A stretch of 64,000 nucleotides of DNA from Lentisphaerota bacterium (GCA_015061805.1 SUVV01000001.1:1-64000), one strand, 5' to 3'; positions 43,749 through 52,923 are shown, counted from the stretch's first letter. The notes: generated by a model from the sequence alone, not told the origin. A program made the numbers and translations.

Positions 43749-45086
43749 TTATTTATCCTCCGGCAGCAGTCTGCCGAAAAGTGAAACTTCTCCTGCCCGG
43801 GTGATCTCCACCCGGCGCAATGTTCCCGGACGGCACGCTTCGTCCGGTTCAAAGTGAACCACAAAACTGGTTGCGGTCCGTCCGGTCCAGCGGGAAGCGT
43901 TACGGGCGCTGACGCCTTCGGTCAATACTTCCACGACCGAACCGGTCTGCTGTTTCAATTTTGCTCCGATACGGAGTTTGAGATCATCCAGCAGAATATT
44001 GTTGCGTTCAAGTTTGATCTCTTCGGAAACGGTATCTGCGATTTCCGCAGACTTGGCTCCCGGGCGGGGAGAATACTTGAAAACAAATGCCTGTTCAAAA
44101 CCGACCTGATTCATCAAATCGCGGGTTTTCCGGAAATCCTCTTCCGTTTCACCGGGAAATCCCACGATCACGTCAGTAGAAAAGGTGAGATCGGGCATTG
44201 CATCCCGGAGTTGAGCGACCTTTTCCAGATAACTTGCAGCAGTGTACTGACGATTCATCGCCTTGAGGATCGTATCCGAACCGCTCTGCAGCGGCAGATG
44301 GATATTATGGCAGACCTTGGAACAACTTGCCAGAGCATCGATCAAACGCCTGTTGAAGTAACTGACATAAGGCGAAGTGTAACGGATCCGGAGCAGACCG
44401 GGAATTTCATTGAGTTCTTCCAGCAATTCAGCAAACGGAGAGTGATCATCGGCCGGCGGCCGGATATCGCCATTAAGTCCATAGGCGGCGACATTCTGAC
44501 CGAGCAGCAAAATCTCCCGCACACCGGATGCCACCATCTCCCGGGCTTCAGTTAAAATCGACTCTTTGGAACGGCTGACCTCCCTGCCCCGGACGTAAGG
44601 AACGATGCAGTAACTGCAAAAACGGTTGCATCCCCGGGTGATGGCGATCTGTCCGCTCCACGAACTTTCGCCGTGAGCGCCGAGCATTTCGATCTCATCG
44701 GGAAAAAATTCAGTATCAGCGATTTTTTTCCGCTCCTGAGCAATTTTGTTGATAACCTCCGGGACCCGATGGATCTGACCGGTTCCCAGAACAAAATCCA
44801 AATTGGGCAATTCCGCAAGCAGTTCATCTCCGAGCCGCTGAGCCATACATCCGAGAACACCGATAATAAGCTGCGGTTTAGCTTTTTTGTACTTCCGCAT
44901 GAAGCCGATTTTGCCTTTTGCCTTGCGTTCAGCGGCATCGCGGACACTGCAGGTGTTGAAAAGCATCACATCAGCTTCGGCTTCGCTGGCGGTGAGTTGA
45001 TGGCCCTGCTGTGAAAGCATGGCGCCGAGCGCTTCGGAATCGCGCTCATTCATCTGACAGCCGTAGGTTTTGATAAAAATTTTCAT
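43749..45086 (-). CDS. miaB: tRNA-2-methylthio-N6-dimethylallyladenosine synthase
   Basis: A 445-residue radical SAM methylthiotransferase acting on i6A37 of tRNA. The N-terminal auxiliary cluster uses C10 (TYGCQMN), C46 (FNTCSVRD) and C80 (LGCMAQR); the radical SAM cluster uses C153, C157, C160 (RGCNRFCSYC). A TRAM domain ends the protein (EVLTEGVSAR, GRTATSFVVHF). ATG overlaps the proB stop by four bases. Confidence 0.96.
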   Translation of the reverse strand: MKIFIKTYGCQMNERDSEALGAMLSQQGHQLTASEAEADVMLFNTCSVRDAAERKAKGKIGFMRKYKKAKPQLIIGVLGCMAQRLGDELLAELPNLDFVLGTGQIHRVPEVINKIAQERKKIADTEFFPDEIEMLGAHGESSWSGQIAITRGCNRFCSYCIVPYVRGREVSRSKESILTEAREMVASGVREILLLGQNVAAYGLNGDIRPPADDHSPFAELLEELNEIPGLLRIRYTSPYVSYFNRRLIDALASCSKVCHNIHLPLQSGSDTILKAMNRQYTAASYLEKVAQLRDAMPDLTFSTDVIVGFPGETEEDFRKTRDLMNQVGFEQAFVFKYSPRPGAKSAEIADTVSEEIKLERNNILLDDLKLRIGAKLKQQTGSVVEVLTEGVSARNASRWTGRTATSFVVHFEPDEACRPGTLRRVEITRAGEVSLFGRLLPEDK

Positions 45087-46216
45087 CGTTCAAGCAAGAT
45101 AAGGTTATCGCGGTGAATAAGTTCTGCTTCGGCAGCGCTGCCCAGCACCTCCGGCAGTTCAGCAGTATGTTTTCCCATGATTTTCCGGCAGTCGGAACTG
45201 TCGAAATTCACCAATCCGCGGGCAAACGGACGACCGTCCGCACCGCAGACATCCACCGTATCGCCGCGTTTGAAGTCACCATCGACCCGGACAACACCGG
45301 ATGGGAGCAAACTGCCGCCTTTGACACTTACAGCGGCCTGAGCACCGGAGTCAACGGTGATTTCGCCGGATATTTTACTGAAAAATCCGAACCAGCGTTT
45401 CCGCCCCGGCACTTTGTGTTTCTCCGGAAGGAACAAGGTTCCGGTATCTTCGGCATTGATGATTTTTTTCATGATATCGTCATATCTGCCGTCAGCGATC
45501 CACAACCACGCTCCGGAAGCGGTGGACAATCCCGCCGCCCGGAGTTTGGATGCCATACCGCCGGTGGAAAGATCTGAATCATCGGTTCCGCCAGCCAACG
45601 CACGGATCTTATCGGTGATTTTGGCAACATTCGGGATCCGGTCACCCAGCGAACCGTCACTGTTTCTGCCGCGCAAACCGTCAACCGTGGTAAGCAGTAC
45701 CGTCATTTGAGCGCCGGTCAAACTGGTGAGCATACCGGCAAGAGTATCATTGTCACCGAACTTCAATTCAGCGACTGAAACGGAGTCATTTTCGTTGACG
45801 ATGGGCAGCACATCCCGTTCCCAAAGCGCATTGATGCAGTTCATCACATTGAGGTAGCGGCCGCGATTGCGGAGATCGGAAGCGGTCAGCAGCAATTGGG
45901 CAACCTGAAAACCGTGACGGGCGGCTTCTTCAGCATAAATGCTCATCAATCTGGCCTGTCCCATCGCGGCGAGCGCCTGTTTCTGGGCGAGTTCACGCGG
46001 ACGCTTTTCCAATCCGGCAAGTTCCATACCCATGCCGACAGCTCCGCTGGTGACCAGCAGGACCCTTCTGCCGCTTTTTCTCAAAAGAGCAATACCGTCA
46101 ACCAGTTTGGCAATTGACTCCCGGTCGATCAGCAGCCGGGTTCCGGCTTTTACGATGATATGCCGGGCAGAATCAACTGCTTCGCGGCGCAACATAATAT
46201 TCTGTTCACTATCCAT
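45083..46216 (-). CDS. proB: Glutamate 5-kinase with PUA domain
   Basis: A 377-residue enzyme, first step of proline synthesis. The amino-acid kinase domain (~15-255) has IIVKAGTRLL, LLVTSGAVGMGMEL, PIVNENDSVS and DNDTLAGMLTSL; the C-terminal PUA domain (~285-365) includes AAVSVKGGSLLPSGVVRVDGDF. It heads a run with miaB and the isomerase. proA is not seen here. The start codon has only a distant GGAG; M8 is an alternative. Confidence 0.95.
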   Translation of the reverse strand: MDSEQNIMLRREAVDSARHIIVKAGTRLLIDRESIAKLVDGIALLRKSGRRVLLVTSGAVGMGMELAGLEKRPRELAQKQALAAMGQARLMSIYAEEAARHGFQVAQLLLTASDLRNRGRYLNVMNCINALWERDVLPIVNENDSVSVAELKFGDNDTLAGMLTSLTGAQMTVLLTTVDGLRGRNSDGSLGDRIPNVAKITDKIRALAGGTDDSDLSTGGMASKLRAAGLSTASGAWLWIADGRYDDIMKKIINAEDTGTLFLPEKHKVPGRKRWFGFFSKISGEITVDSGAQAAVSVKGGSLLPSGVVRVDGDFKRGDTVDVCGADGRPFARGLVNFDSSDCRKIMGKHTAELPEVLGSAAEAELIHRDNLILLER

Positions 46217-46272
46217 TGCTCTGCTGTATTTTCTCCATGTAAACTCAATCAGATATAAACATACACCTTATT

Positions 46273-46302
46273 AATATAACACCTCACAGGTACGATTACC
46301 AA
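46273..46302 (-). promoter_or_regulatory. Promoter for the proB operon
   Basis: Minus strand: TTGGTA (46302-46297), an 18-base spacer and TATATT (46278-46273), 57 bases before the start codon. Confidence 0.5.
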
Positions 46303-46345
46303 TCATTTTCACGACAAAAAACATTAATTATTTTTTGCAAAAGAC

Positions 46346-46373
46346 TTGACAAATCCCGATTCTGCAGTATAGT
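46346..46373 (+). promoter_or_regulatory. Strong sigma-70-like promoter for the acidic zinc-ribbon gene
   Basis: TTGACA (46346-46351), a 16-base spacer and TATAGT (46368-46373), 54 bases before ATG 46427. It is the closest match to the textbook consensus in the window. Confidence 0.7.
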
Positions 46374-46426
46374 ACCTTTTTATGTATAATTGTATCCGAA
46401 TCAATAAACAACCATAAGGATAAAAT

Positions 46427-46780
46427 ATGGCTACAACCTGCCCCTATTGCAATGTGGAAGTCCGCGAGAGCGAAATCGAAGCCGAAGACGGCTGTTGTCC
46501 GGAGTGCGGTGCATCCATCGGAGCATTGAGTTCATTCCTGGACGACCCGGATGATATCGACGAATTTGCTGACGATTACGAAGCCGATATCGGCGAAGAT
46601 GTCTTCAGCGAAATCGACGATGACGACGATCACGACTTTTCGCGTGCCGATCTGGACGATGATGACATATTTCTCGACTATGACCTGGACAGCGAATTTG
46701 CCGACGAAGAATTCGATCTCGGCGATGACATTGACGAAGACGACTTCGACGATGAAGAAGACGATGACAAGGATCGCTGA
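46427..46780 (+). CDS. Extremely acidic zinc-ribbon protein, unknown function
   Basis: A 117-residue protein. Residues 5-27 form a small zinc ribbon with two pairs of cysteines (TCPYC and CCPEC). The remaining ~90 residues are almost entirely Asp/Glu with spaced aromatic or hydrophobic residues: 53 of 117 residues are acidic against four Lys/Arg. The tail should be disordered and could mimic nucleic acid or bind basic proteins or metal ions. ATG follows ATAAGGATAAAAT. It has a near-consensus promoter and its own terminator, suggesting abundant, independent expression. I recognise no family. Confidence 0.82.
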   Translation: MATTCPYCNVEVRESEIEAEDGCCPECGASIGALSSFLDDPDDIDEFADDYEADIGEDVFSEIDDDDDHDFSRADLDDDDIFLDYDLDSEFADEEFDLGDDIDEDDFDDEEDDDKDR

Positions 46781-46803
46781 CAGAAAAATATCGTTTTTAT
46801 TTA

Positions 46804-46841
46804 CAAGCATATCTGATCAAAAAAGATATGCTTGTTTATTT
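46804..46841 (+). terminator. Terminator after the acidic zinc-ribbon gene
   Basis: Perfect 10-bp stem CAAGCATATC/GATATGCTTG with an 11-base loop, followed by TTTATTTT. Confidence 0.85.
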
Positions 46842-46874
46842 TAACCGCAACGAACCTGACAAAAGGAAGATAAA

Positions 46875-48005
46875 ATGAAAAAAATTTTTATTTTTGTGTT
46901 GACTGCCGTTTCAGCACTGCTCTTTGCAAATACTGCTGAATACCGGGTGCTGACTCTGGGCGACATCCATTTTGAAAACATCAAATACCACGGTACTCCG
47001 GGAATCAAACACCGGATAAAATATTCCCCGGCTTACGCCGATATGTGGAAAAAAGCCATGCCGGATCTCTTTACTGCATCGGCAAAACTTCTGGATAAGG
47101 ATGTCCCGTTTGTCATCCAGCTGGGCGACTTCACGCAAGGCTATCTTGCACTCAAAGAACAGCGTGCCAAGATGCTGGTCGATGCCTACAATGCGGTCAA
47201 AGCCTACTATCCCAATCATAAACTGCTTTTCACCAAAGGTAATCACGACGTCAAAGTCTACGGCCCCAAAATGACCAAAGACAAAGACGGCAAGCCCGTA
47301 CCGGTCATAACCAAAAACAAAAAGGGCAAAGATGTCGTTGCGATCACCGATGGACAGGATGGAGCGACCTATGCCAAGGCATTCCTGCCGCTGATGGAAA
47401 AAGAACTCGGAACCAAGGTCGCCAGCAACTATGCAGTCCGTCACGGCGAAGACCTTTTCATCTTTTACGACGGTCTCTGCAAAGCGACCACTTCGCTCAA
47501 TTTCCTCAAGAAAACCTTTGCCCAGTACCCCAAGAACCGCTATGTCTTTTTCATCACCCATTTGCCGGTATTCGCCTGTTCTCCGGGAGTTCCGGGCTGG
47601 CTGGCTCCCCGCAGCAAAGAGATTGCGAACATTCTTTTCAAGCACAACACGATCATCCTTGCCGCCCACACTCACGTGCCTTCACTGATCAAGGTCAGCG
47701 ACGGCAAAGGAAGCATCACCCAATTGGTCGTCAGCAGTATCGGCTACGCCTGGAACACCGGCAAACCGTTCGGTATCCGCGATGCGAATTTCGATTCATT
47801 TTTCAAGAAACTCTCCCCGAAAACGGTCAACAGTAAAAGATCGAAATGGTGTCTGGAATACCTCAAGTCTCTGAAAATCGACACCTATGAACTTTACAGT
47901 AACGCAACCGGTTTCGTCATCCTCAAAATAAACGACAAGGGCGTCGATGCTGAAATCTACAACGATCCCTCCGGAAAACCTGCCGCTGTTAAAAAGTTGA
48001 AATGA
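46875..48005 (+). CDS. Secreted metallophosphoesterase
   Basis: A 376-residue protein with signal peptide MKKIFIFVLTAVSALLFANTA. Calcineurin-like metal motifs are in order: LGDIHFE, LGDFTQGYL, TKGNHDVKVYG, FFITHLPVF and AAHTHVP. The substrate may be a phosphomonoester or diester outside the cytoplasm. The last ~100 residues are an unassigned extension. ATG follows AAAAGGAAGATAAA. Confidence 0.88.
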   Translation: MKKIFIFVLTAVSALLFANTAEYRVLTLGDIHFENIKYHGTPGIKHRIKYSPAYADMWKKAMPDLFTASAKLLDKDVPFVIQLGDFTQGYLALKEQRAKMLVDAYNAVKAYYPNHKLLFTKGNHDVKVYGPKMTKDKDGKPVPVITKNKKGKDVVAITDGQDGATYAKAFLPLMEKELGTKVASNYAVRHGEDLFIFYDGLCKATTSLNFLKKTFAQYPKNRYVFFITHLPVFACSPGVPGWLAPRSKEIANILFKHNTIILAAHTHVPSLIKVSDGKGSITQLVVSSIGYAWNTGKPFGIRDANFDSFFKKLSPKTVNSKRSKWCLEYLKSLKIDTYELYSNATGFVILKINDKGVDAEIYNDPSGKPAAVKKLK

Positions 48006-48017
48006 TTTACTCCCGGA

Positions 48018-48060
48018 GCTGTTACTCATCTTTTTGAGTTTTGGCAACAGCCCCGTTTTT
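48018..48060 (+). terminator. Terminator after the metallophosphoesterase
   Basis: Outer stem GCTGTT/AACAGC and inner stem ACTCA/TGAGT form an interrupted hairpin, followed by CCCGTTTTT. Confidence 0.7.
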
Positions 48061-48073
48061 GCCTGAATGCATC

Positions 48074-48102
48074 TTGATTTATTGGTAAAAAGATGCTATT
48101 TT
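48074..48102 (+). promoter_or_regulatory. Promoter for the glycerol-1-phosphate dehydrogenase-like gene
   Basis: TTGATT (48074-48079), a 17-base spacer and TATTTT (48097-48102), 44 bases before the start codon. Confidence 0.55.
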
Positions 48103-48146
48103 ATAGGACATTATTTCAGATGTAAATTTTATAAGGAACTTTTTTC

Positions 48147-49412
48147 ATGCGCTATATCGATCTTCCCAAGGGAATCCAGACCGCCGCCTTTGCCATGGGT
48201 GAAGGAGCTCTCAATGAAGCCGCCGCCTTTATGGCAGAGATTTTCCCCGGCAAAAAACCGTGGATCATCGCCGATGATAATACCTTCGCTGCCGCCGGCG
48301 CCAAGGTTGCCGAACAGCTCAAAGCGAATATGTATCCGCCATACATTTTCCCCGGGACCCCCCGGCTCCATCCGGACAGCGCCATTTCCGATATGCTCGC
48401 TGAAAAAATCTCCGGAATGCCCGATGTCGTTCCGGTTGCAGTCGGTTCCGGAGTCATCAACGACATTGTGAAACGTGCCGCCGGTGTCGCCAATATCCAC
48501 TACTGCTGCATCCCGACCGCCTGCAGTGTTGACGGCTACACCGCCGCCGGCAGCGCCATGGTCAACAACGGTTTCAAAATGACTCTCACCTGCCCGGCAC
48601 CGTATGCTATCCTGGCAGATACCGATGTGCTTTACACAGCGCCCCCGGCAATGTTTGCTTCCGGTTACGCTGACCTCTTTGCCAAAATCCCTGCCGGTGC
48701 CGACTGGATCATCGCCGATGCTCTGGGCATCGAAAAGATCGATGAAAGCATCTGGGAACTGGTTCAAGTTCCGTTGCGCGCCCGGTTGTCCGACCCCACC
48801 GATTTCGGTCCGGTATTCGCCGGATTGGCTGACACCGGTTACTCCATGCAGCTCTACAAAGAATCCCGCCCCGCCTCCGGTGCCGAACACCTGATGAGCC
48901 ACATCTGGGAGATGGAACACCTCACTTTCAACGGAGAAGATGTTTCCCACGGCTTCAAAGTCGCCATCGGTTCAGTTACGGCGACCAAGTTGATGGAATT
49001 CATCATTAACACGCCGCTTGCGGAAGCAAAAAAACTTGCCCGTCCCATCTTGAGCATGGAGGAACGCAGCGCCGAAATCGATGAACTGCTCAAAAAAGAC
49101 TGCTACGGTTCCGGTATTAAAGAACTGGCGCTGAGCAAACATGAAACCGCCCCGGAATCCCGGGACAAACTGTTCTCCGTCTGGGAAACATTACAGAAAA
49201 AACTGCCGGTTCAGATCATCCCCTCGGATGAAGCCGTCAAGATGCTCAAGGCCGCCAAGAGTCCGGCTCACTTCACGGAAATCGGTCTGGAAAAAGAACA
49301 GTATATCCACGCCATCCGTACCGCCCAGCTGATCCGCAAACGTTACACCGTTCTGGATTATCTCTACTCGCTCGGTCTGCTTGAAGCAGCGATCGATTAC
49401 ATCAACGCCTGA
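48147..49412 (+). CDS. sn-glycerol-1-phosphate dehydrogenase-like (AraM/EgsA family) protein
   Basis: A 421-residue iron-type alcohol dehydrogenase superfamily member. PVAVGSGVINDIVKRAA is the NAD(P)-binding glycine motif; IPTACSVDGYTAAGSAM, FASGYADLFAK and GEDVSHGFKVAIGSVTA (metal-binding His) follow the AraM/glycerol-1-phosphate dehydrogenase pattern rather than glycerol dehydrogenase. Bacterial AraM proteins reduce dihydroxyacetone phosphate to sn-glycerol 1-phosphate, the archaeal stereoisomer. The exact substrate here is unproven. ATG follows AAGGAACTTTTTTC. Its 3' end overlaps the convergent glgB gene by 16 bases. Confidence 0.8.
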   Translation: MRYIDLPKGIQTAAFAMGEGALNEAAAFMAEIFPGKKPWIIADDNTFAAAGAKVAEQLKANMYPPYIFPGTPRLHPDSAISDMLAEKISGMPDVVPVAVGSGVINDIVKRAAGVANIHYCCIPTACSVDGYTAAGSAMVNNGFKMTLTCPAPYAILADTDVLYTAPPAMFASGYADLFAKIPAGADWIIADALGIEKIDESIWELVQVPLRARLSDPTDFGPVFAGLADTGYSMQLYKESRPASGAEHLMSHIWEMEHLTFNGEDVSHGFKVAIGSVTATKLMEFIINTPLAEAKKLARPILSMEERSAEIDELLKKDCYGSGIKELALSKHETAPESRDKLFSVWETLQKKLPVQIIPSDEAVKMLKAAKSPAHFTEIGLEKEQYIHAIRTAQLIRKRYTVLDYLYSLGLLEAAIDYINA

Positions 49413-51391
49413 CGTTTCAGCACCAGCGCACTCCGCGCCGGAAGGTAAAGTGAAATAAATAAGCCTTCCCGGCGCGGCAGTGTATAGTATTCCTGTTGGG
49501 GAAGCCGCCGCTCAACTCCTCCGAAACGGGATTCATCGCTGTCCAGCACAGTCTGATATACGCCGGATGGAACTTCGATCTCATAATCCGCAGGAGAAGT
49601 ATCAGCACTGAAATTGAAAACGAAAATCAATCCGGCGCGTTCAAATGCGATGATCTGTTTTTTCTCATCCAGAAGCAATCTCTGTACCCGGCAGCCGTAG
49701 AAATCTTCGCAGGAAACAATATCCATTATCGCCCGGTCAAAATCACCGAGATATTTATAACGCAGTTCCGGATCCTTTGCCAGATGCCATTGCCGCCGGG
49801 CATAATGGAAACTCCAATTGTTGCCTTCGCGCGGCAAATCGAGCCACTCCGGATGCCCGAACTCATTTCCGGCAAAATTCAAATAACCGTGTCCGGCGGT
49901 CGCGGCGGTGATCAACCGCATCATCTTGTGCAAAGCCACCGCCCGGTCGATCACCAGACTGTCGGAATCGCACCTCATGGAATCATACACTGCACTCCCG
50001 GCAAGACGGAAAAAACTGCTCTGTCCGCCGACGATAGCCTGATCGTGACACTCCACATAGCTTATCGTCTTTTCATCCGGACGGCGGTTGAGCAATTCGC
50101 CGAAAAGTTGCGAAACGCTCCATTTTTCATCCGGAATATCCAGCATCTTGAACCAGATATCCGGAATCCCCATCGCCAGACGGTAATCGAAGCCGACACC
50201 GTCAGAAGAAGCCAGCAGCGGCATACCGCTCACATCTTCGGCGACAGTCACTGCCGCAGGAACCAGGCGATGGATAAGGCGATTGGCAAGAGTGAGATAG
50301 ACCAGTGCATCGGAATCGACTTCCGGAGAAAAATAGTCCTCATAACCGGTAAATTCGTATCCCAACCCATGGTGAGAATAAAGCATGCTGGTAACTCCGT
50401 CAAAACGGAAACCATCCACGTTGAACTCTTCCAAAAAATAACGGCAGTTGGAGAGCAGGAAACGCAACACCTCCATCTTGCCATAGTTGAAGCAGAGCGA
50501 ATCCCACGCCCTGTGCCATCCTTTTTCGCCGGGATGGAAATAGGTATCACGGCTTCCGTCGATCGTCGAAAGCCCCTCGGCATCGTTTTTCACCGCATGA
50601 GAGTGAACAAGATCGATCACTACGCGCAGTTTCAGCCGGTGTGCCTCATCGACCAGATGTTTGAACTCATCCGGCGTTCCGAAGCGGGATGATACCGCAA
50701 AAAAATTGGAAACATGATATCCGAAACTGCCGTAATAAGGGTGTTCCATCACCCCCATCAGCTGAATGGTGTTATATCCGGCAGCGGCGATCTCCGGCAG
50801 CAGTGCGGCAAATTCGTCATAAGTGCCGATACCGCATTTTTCCTGCGCGCTTCCGATATGAGCCTCGTAGATCCGCAATGAAGCGGTTCCCGGCCGGGGA
50901 TAGCGGAAACGGTATGGATTTTCCGGCTGCCAGATCATCGCGGTAAAGCGCAAAGTTTTTTCATCCTGAACCGCCCGGCGCAAATACGCCGGCAACCGTT
51001 CTCCGCCGCCGTTGTGCCACTTTACACGCATGCAGTAATGCATGCCGTGTGTCATGGAATCCAGAGGAAAACGCCCCTCCCACACACCGGAACCGACCGG
51101 TTTCAGCCGGAAACGCTCATCGTTATCCCAATTGGAAAAATCTCCGGCAAGGATAATATTTTCAGCGTGGGGAGCGTACTCCCGGAAAACCCATTCGCCA
51201 TTTTTCTGATGCAGACCGTAAAACTCATGCCCCAATGCAAAATTTTCCAGAGAACCATATTGACGGATGATCGCATTTTCCACCTCATCCGCCCGCAAAC
51301 GGCGCTGAATGATTTCCGCAGAAAAATTTTCCAACAACCGGTCATCTGTCCAGGATAACGGACAATTGGATATCCGTTGACGGCACAGCAT
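49397..51391 (-). CDS. glgB: 1,4-alpha-glucan branching enzyme, eukaryote-like GH13_8 type
   Basis: A 664-residue enzyme that adds alpha-1,6 branches to glycogen. A CBM48 domain (~70-150, AENIILAGDFSNWDNDERF) precedes the GH13 barrel: VIDLVHSHAVKN, GFRFDGVTSMLY with nucleophile D331, VTVAEDVSGMP with acid/base E385, and SYVECHDQAIVG. The DGVTSMLYSHHG, VAEDVSGMP and HDQAIVG wording is that of the plant/animal/fungal group (GH13_8) rather than the E. coli GlgB group. ATG 51391 lies 14 bases after glgA; a longer reading to 51532 would run through the glgA end and is rejected. Last gene of the glg operon. Confidence 0.92.
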   Translation of the reverse strand: MLCRQRISNCPLSWTDDRLLENFSAEIIQRRLRADEVENAIIRQYGSLENFALGHEFYGLHQKNGEWVFREYAPHAENIILAGDFSNWDNDERFRLKPVGSGVWEGRFPLDSMTHGMHYCMRVKWHNGGGERLPAYLRRAVQDEKTLRFTAMIWQPENPYRFRYPRPGTASLRIYEAHIGSAQEKCGIGTYDEFAALLPEIAAAGYNTIQLMGVMEHPYYGSFGYHVSNFFAVSSRFGTPDEFKHLVDEAHRLKLRVVIDLVHSHAVKNDAEGLSTIDGSRDTYFHPGEKGWHRAWDSLCFNYGKMEVLRFLLSNCRYFLEEFNVDGFRFDGVTSMLYSHHGLGYEFTGYEDYFSPEVDSDALVYLTLANRLIHRLVPAAVTVAEDVSGMPLLASSDGVGFDYRLAMGIPDIWFKMLDIPDEKWSVSQLFGELLNRRPDEKTISYVECHDQAIVGGQSSFFRLAGSAVYDSMRCDSDSLVIDRAVALHKMMRLITAATAGHGYLNFAGNEFGHPEWLDLPREGNNWSFHYARRQWHLAKDPELRYKYLGDFDRAIMDIVSCEDFYGCRVQRLLLDEKKQIIAFERAGLIFVFNFSADTSPADYEIEVPSGVYQTVLDSDESRFGGVERRLPQQEYYTLPRREGLFISLYLPARSALVLKRQALM

Positions 51392-51405
51392 ATTTGCGGA
51401 ATTTT

Positions 51406-52923
51406 TCAATTTATCACCAGCGGCCGCGCCAGCATCGATTCGTAAATATTGATATACGCCTGCGCGGTGACATCGTGGTTGAAGCGCTGCCGTGCTTCCT
51501 GCATAATGCGGGAGATCACGCCGGCTTTCCACTCTGCCGGACGCTGATAGAACCTCATCGCTTCATCCACCGCCCAGCGCAACGCACAACTGTCATAATC
51601 CCGGAAAACGATTCCGTTTCCGCAGGAACCGTCTTCACTCAGCATATCGACCGTATCATGCAACCCTCCGGTATCGTGAACCACCGGAAGCGAACCGTAA
51701 TACTGGCAGGTCATCTGCGGCAGACCGCAGGGTTCAAACCGGGACGGCATCAGCATAAAATCCGAAGCCGCAAAACCGAGGCGCGACAGATGTTCATCAA
51801 AATCGCAGACCGTCACGCGGTCGTAGAAATTGTGAAATGCTATGATATCTTTGAAAACTTTCTGATACTGACCGTTGGCAACAATGGCTATCTGCAGATT
51901 GCTCTCCCAATAACGGTGAACCAGATCATACATCACATCCGCCAGGAGCGAACACCCTTTCTGAACCGGATCAAGGCGGTGCGGCCACAAAAAGAGCGGT
52001 GCATTCTGGTCAACCTGCAGTCCGGTCCGCATCTGAAATGCGATCTTGTTGACCGCCTTGGCTGAAGCATGATTGCTGCTGTCATAGCGGCACTCCAGAA
52101 ACTCATCCGTTTCCGGGTCGCACGCTTCATCCGGCGAATTGAGGATACCGCTGGCACAACCGGCATAGAATTTACCGGAAATCTCTTTGCGGACACCATC
52201 CGGGATGAAATCGTGGTGATTTTCCACGATCTCCCGCAAAAAGGTGGGACTTACGGTGTTGATAAAGTGCGAAGCAAAAATACCGCTGGCAAGGAAATCG
52301 ACCGGATTGCTGCTCCGGCTCTCATCATAATTCAGCGGCTGACGTTCAAAGAACAGATTCTGCCAGAATGGAGCCGCATCGATTCCCCGGTCTTCGATCT
52401 CCGCCAGACACTTCTTGTGAGTGTGGATATTGTGAACCGTAAAGAGACAGGGTATCCCCATCCGCCGGGCGGCAGCCGGGATCAATCCGGTCATCCAGTC
52501 GTTGCAATGGATCAGATCCGGTTTTACCACCGGAATAATATTGTTGATCACCTCACGCTGAAACGCCAGAGCCTGCAGAAAACTGTCGCTGTCATAACTG
52601 CTGTAGACGGTATCCCGGTAATAGAATATCCGGTCTTCAGCAAGATGGATCCGGCTGTTGTGCAGATTGCTCATATATACACGCAACTCATCACTGATGA
52701 GTTTGCCGACATCGATGTGAAACATCCGCCGGTAATGGGGAAGCGCCACATGCACGTCAGCCCCCTGCCGGAACAATGCTCCGACCAGCGATGCCGAAAC
52801 ATCTGCCAGACCTCCGGCTTTGGCGCGCAGATATCCGCCCATGTTATTCATGCCTGCCGGCAGAGAGGTTATCTCCGGCGTGACAACGAGTATTCTCGGA
52901 TTGGCTTTGATCTTTCGCTTCAT
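51406..52923 (-). CDS. glgA: Glycogen synthase (GT5)
   Basis: A 505-residue GT-B enzyme. ILVVTPEITSL and AKAGGLADVSASLVGALF (the KxGGL nucleotide-sugar motif) are at the N-terminus. IHCNDWMTGLIPA, NTVSPTFLREI, LPSRFEPCGLPQMTCQYYGSLPVVHDTGGLHDTV complete the catalytic core. NNMGGYLRAKAGGLADV shows a short insertion before KxGGL compared with typical sequences. Elongates alpha-1,4-glucan from ADP- or UDP-glucose; no glgC is in this operon, so the donor supply is encoded elsewhere. Confidence 0.92.
   Translation of the reverse strand: MKRKIKANPRILVVTPEITSLPAGMNNMGGYLRAKAGGLADVSASLVGALFRQGADVHVALPHYRRMFHIDVGKLISDELRVYMSNLHNSRIHLAEDRIFYYRDTVYSSYDSDSFLQALAFQREVINNIIPVVKPDLIHCNDWMTGLIPAAARRMGIPCLFTVHNIHTHKKCLAEIEDRGIDAAPFWQNLFFERQPLNYDESRSSNPVDFLASGIFASHFINTVSPTFLREIVENHHDFIPDGVRKEISGKFYAGCASGILNSPDEACDPETDEFLECRYDSSNHASAKAVNKIAFQMRTGLQVDQNAPLFLWPHRLDPVQKGCSLLADVMYDLVHRYWESNLQIAIVANGQYQKVFKDIIAFHNFYDRVTVCDFDEHLSRLGFAASDFMLMPSRFEPCGLPQMTCQYYGSLPVVHDTGGLHDTVDMLSEDGSCGNGIVFRDYDSCALRWAVDEAMRFYQRPAEWKAGVISRIMQEARQRFNHDVTAQAYINIYESMLARPLVIN

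Noticed and set aside
51392-51532. N-terminal extension of glgB by 47 codons
   Set aside because: It lies in another frame over the end of glgA, shows no conserved feature, and ATG 51391 just after the glgA stop gives a normal-length enzyme.
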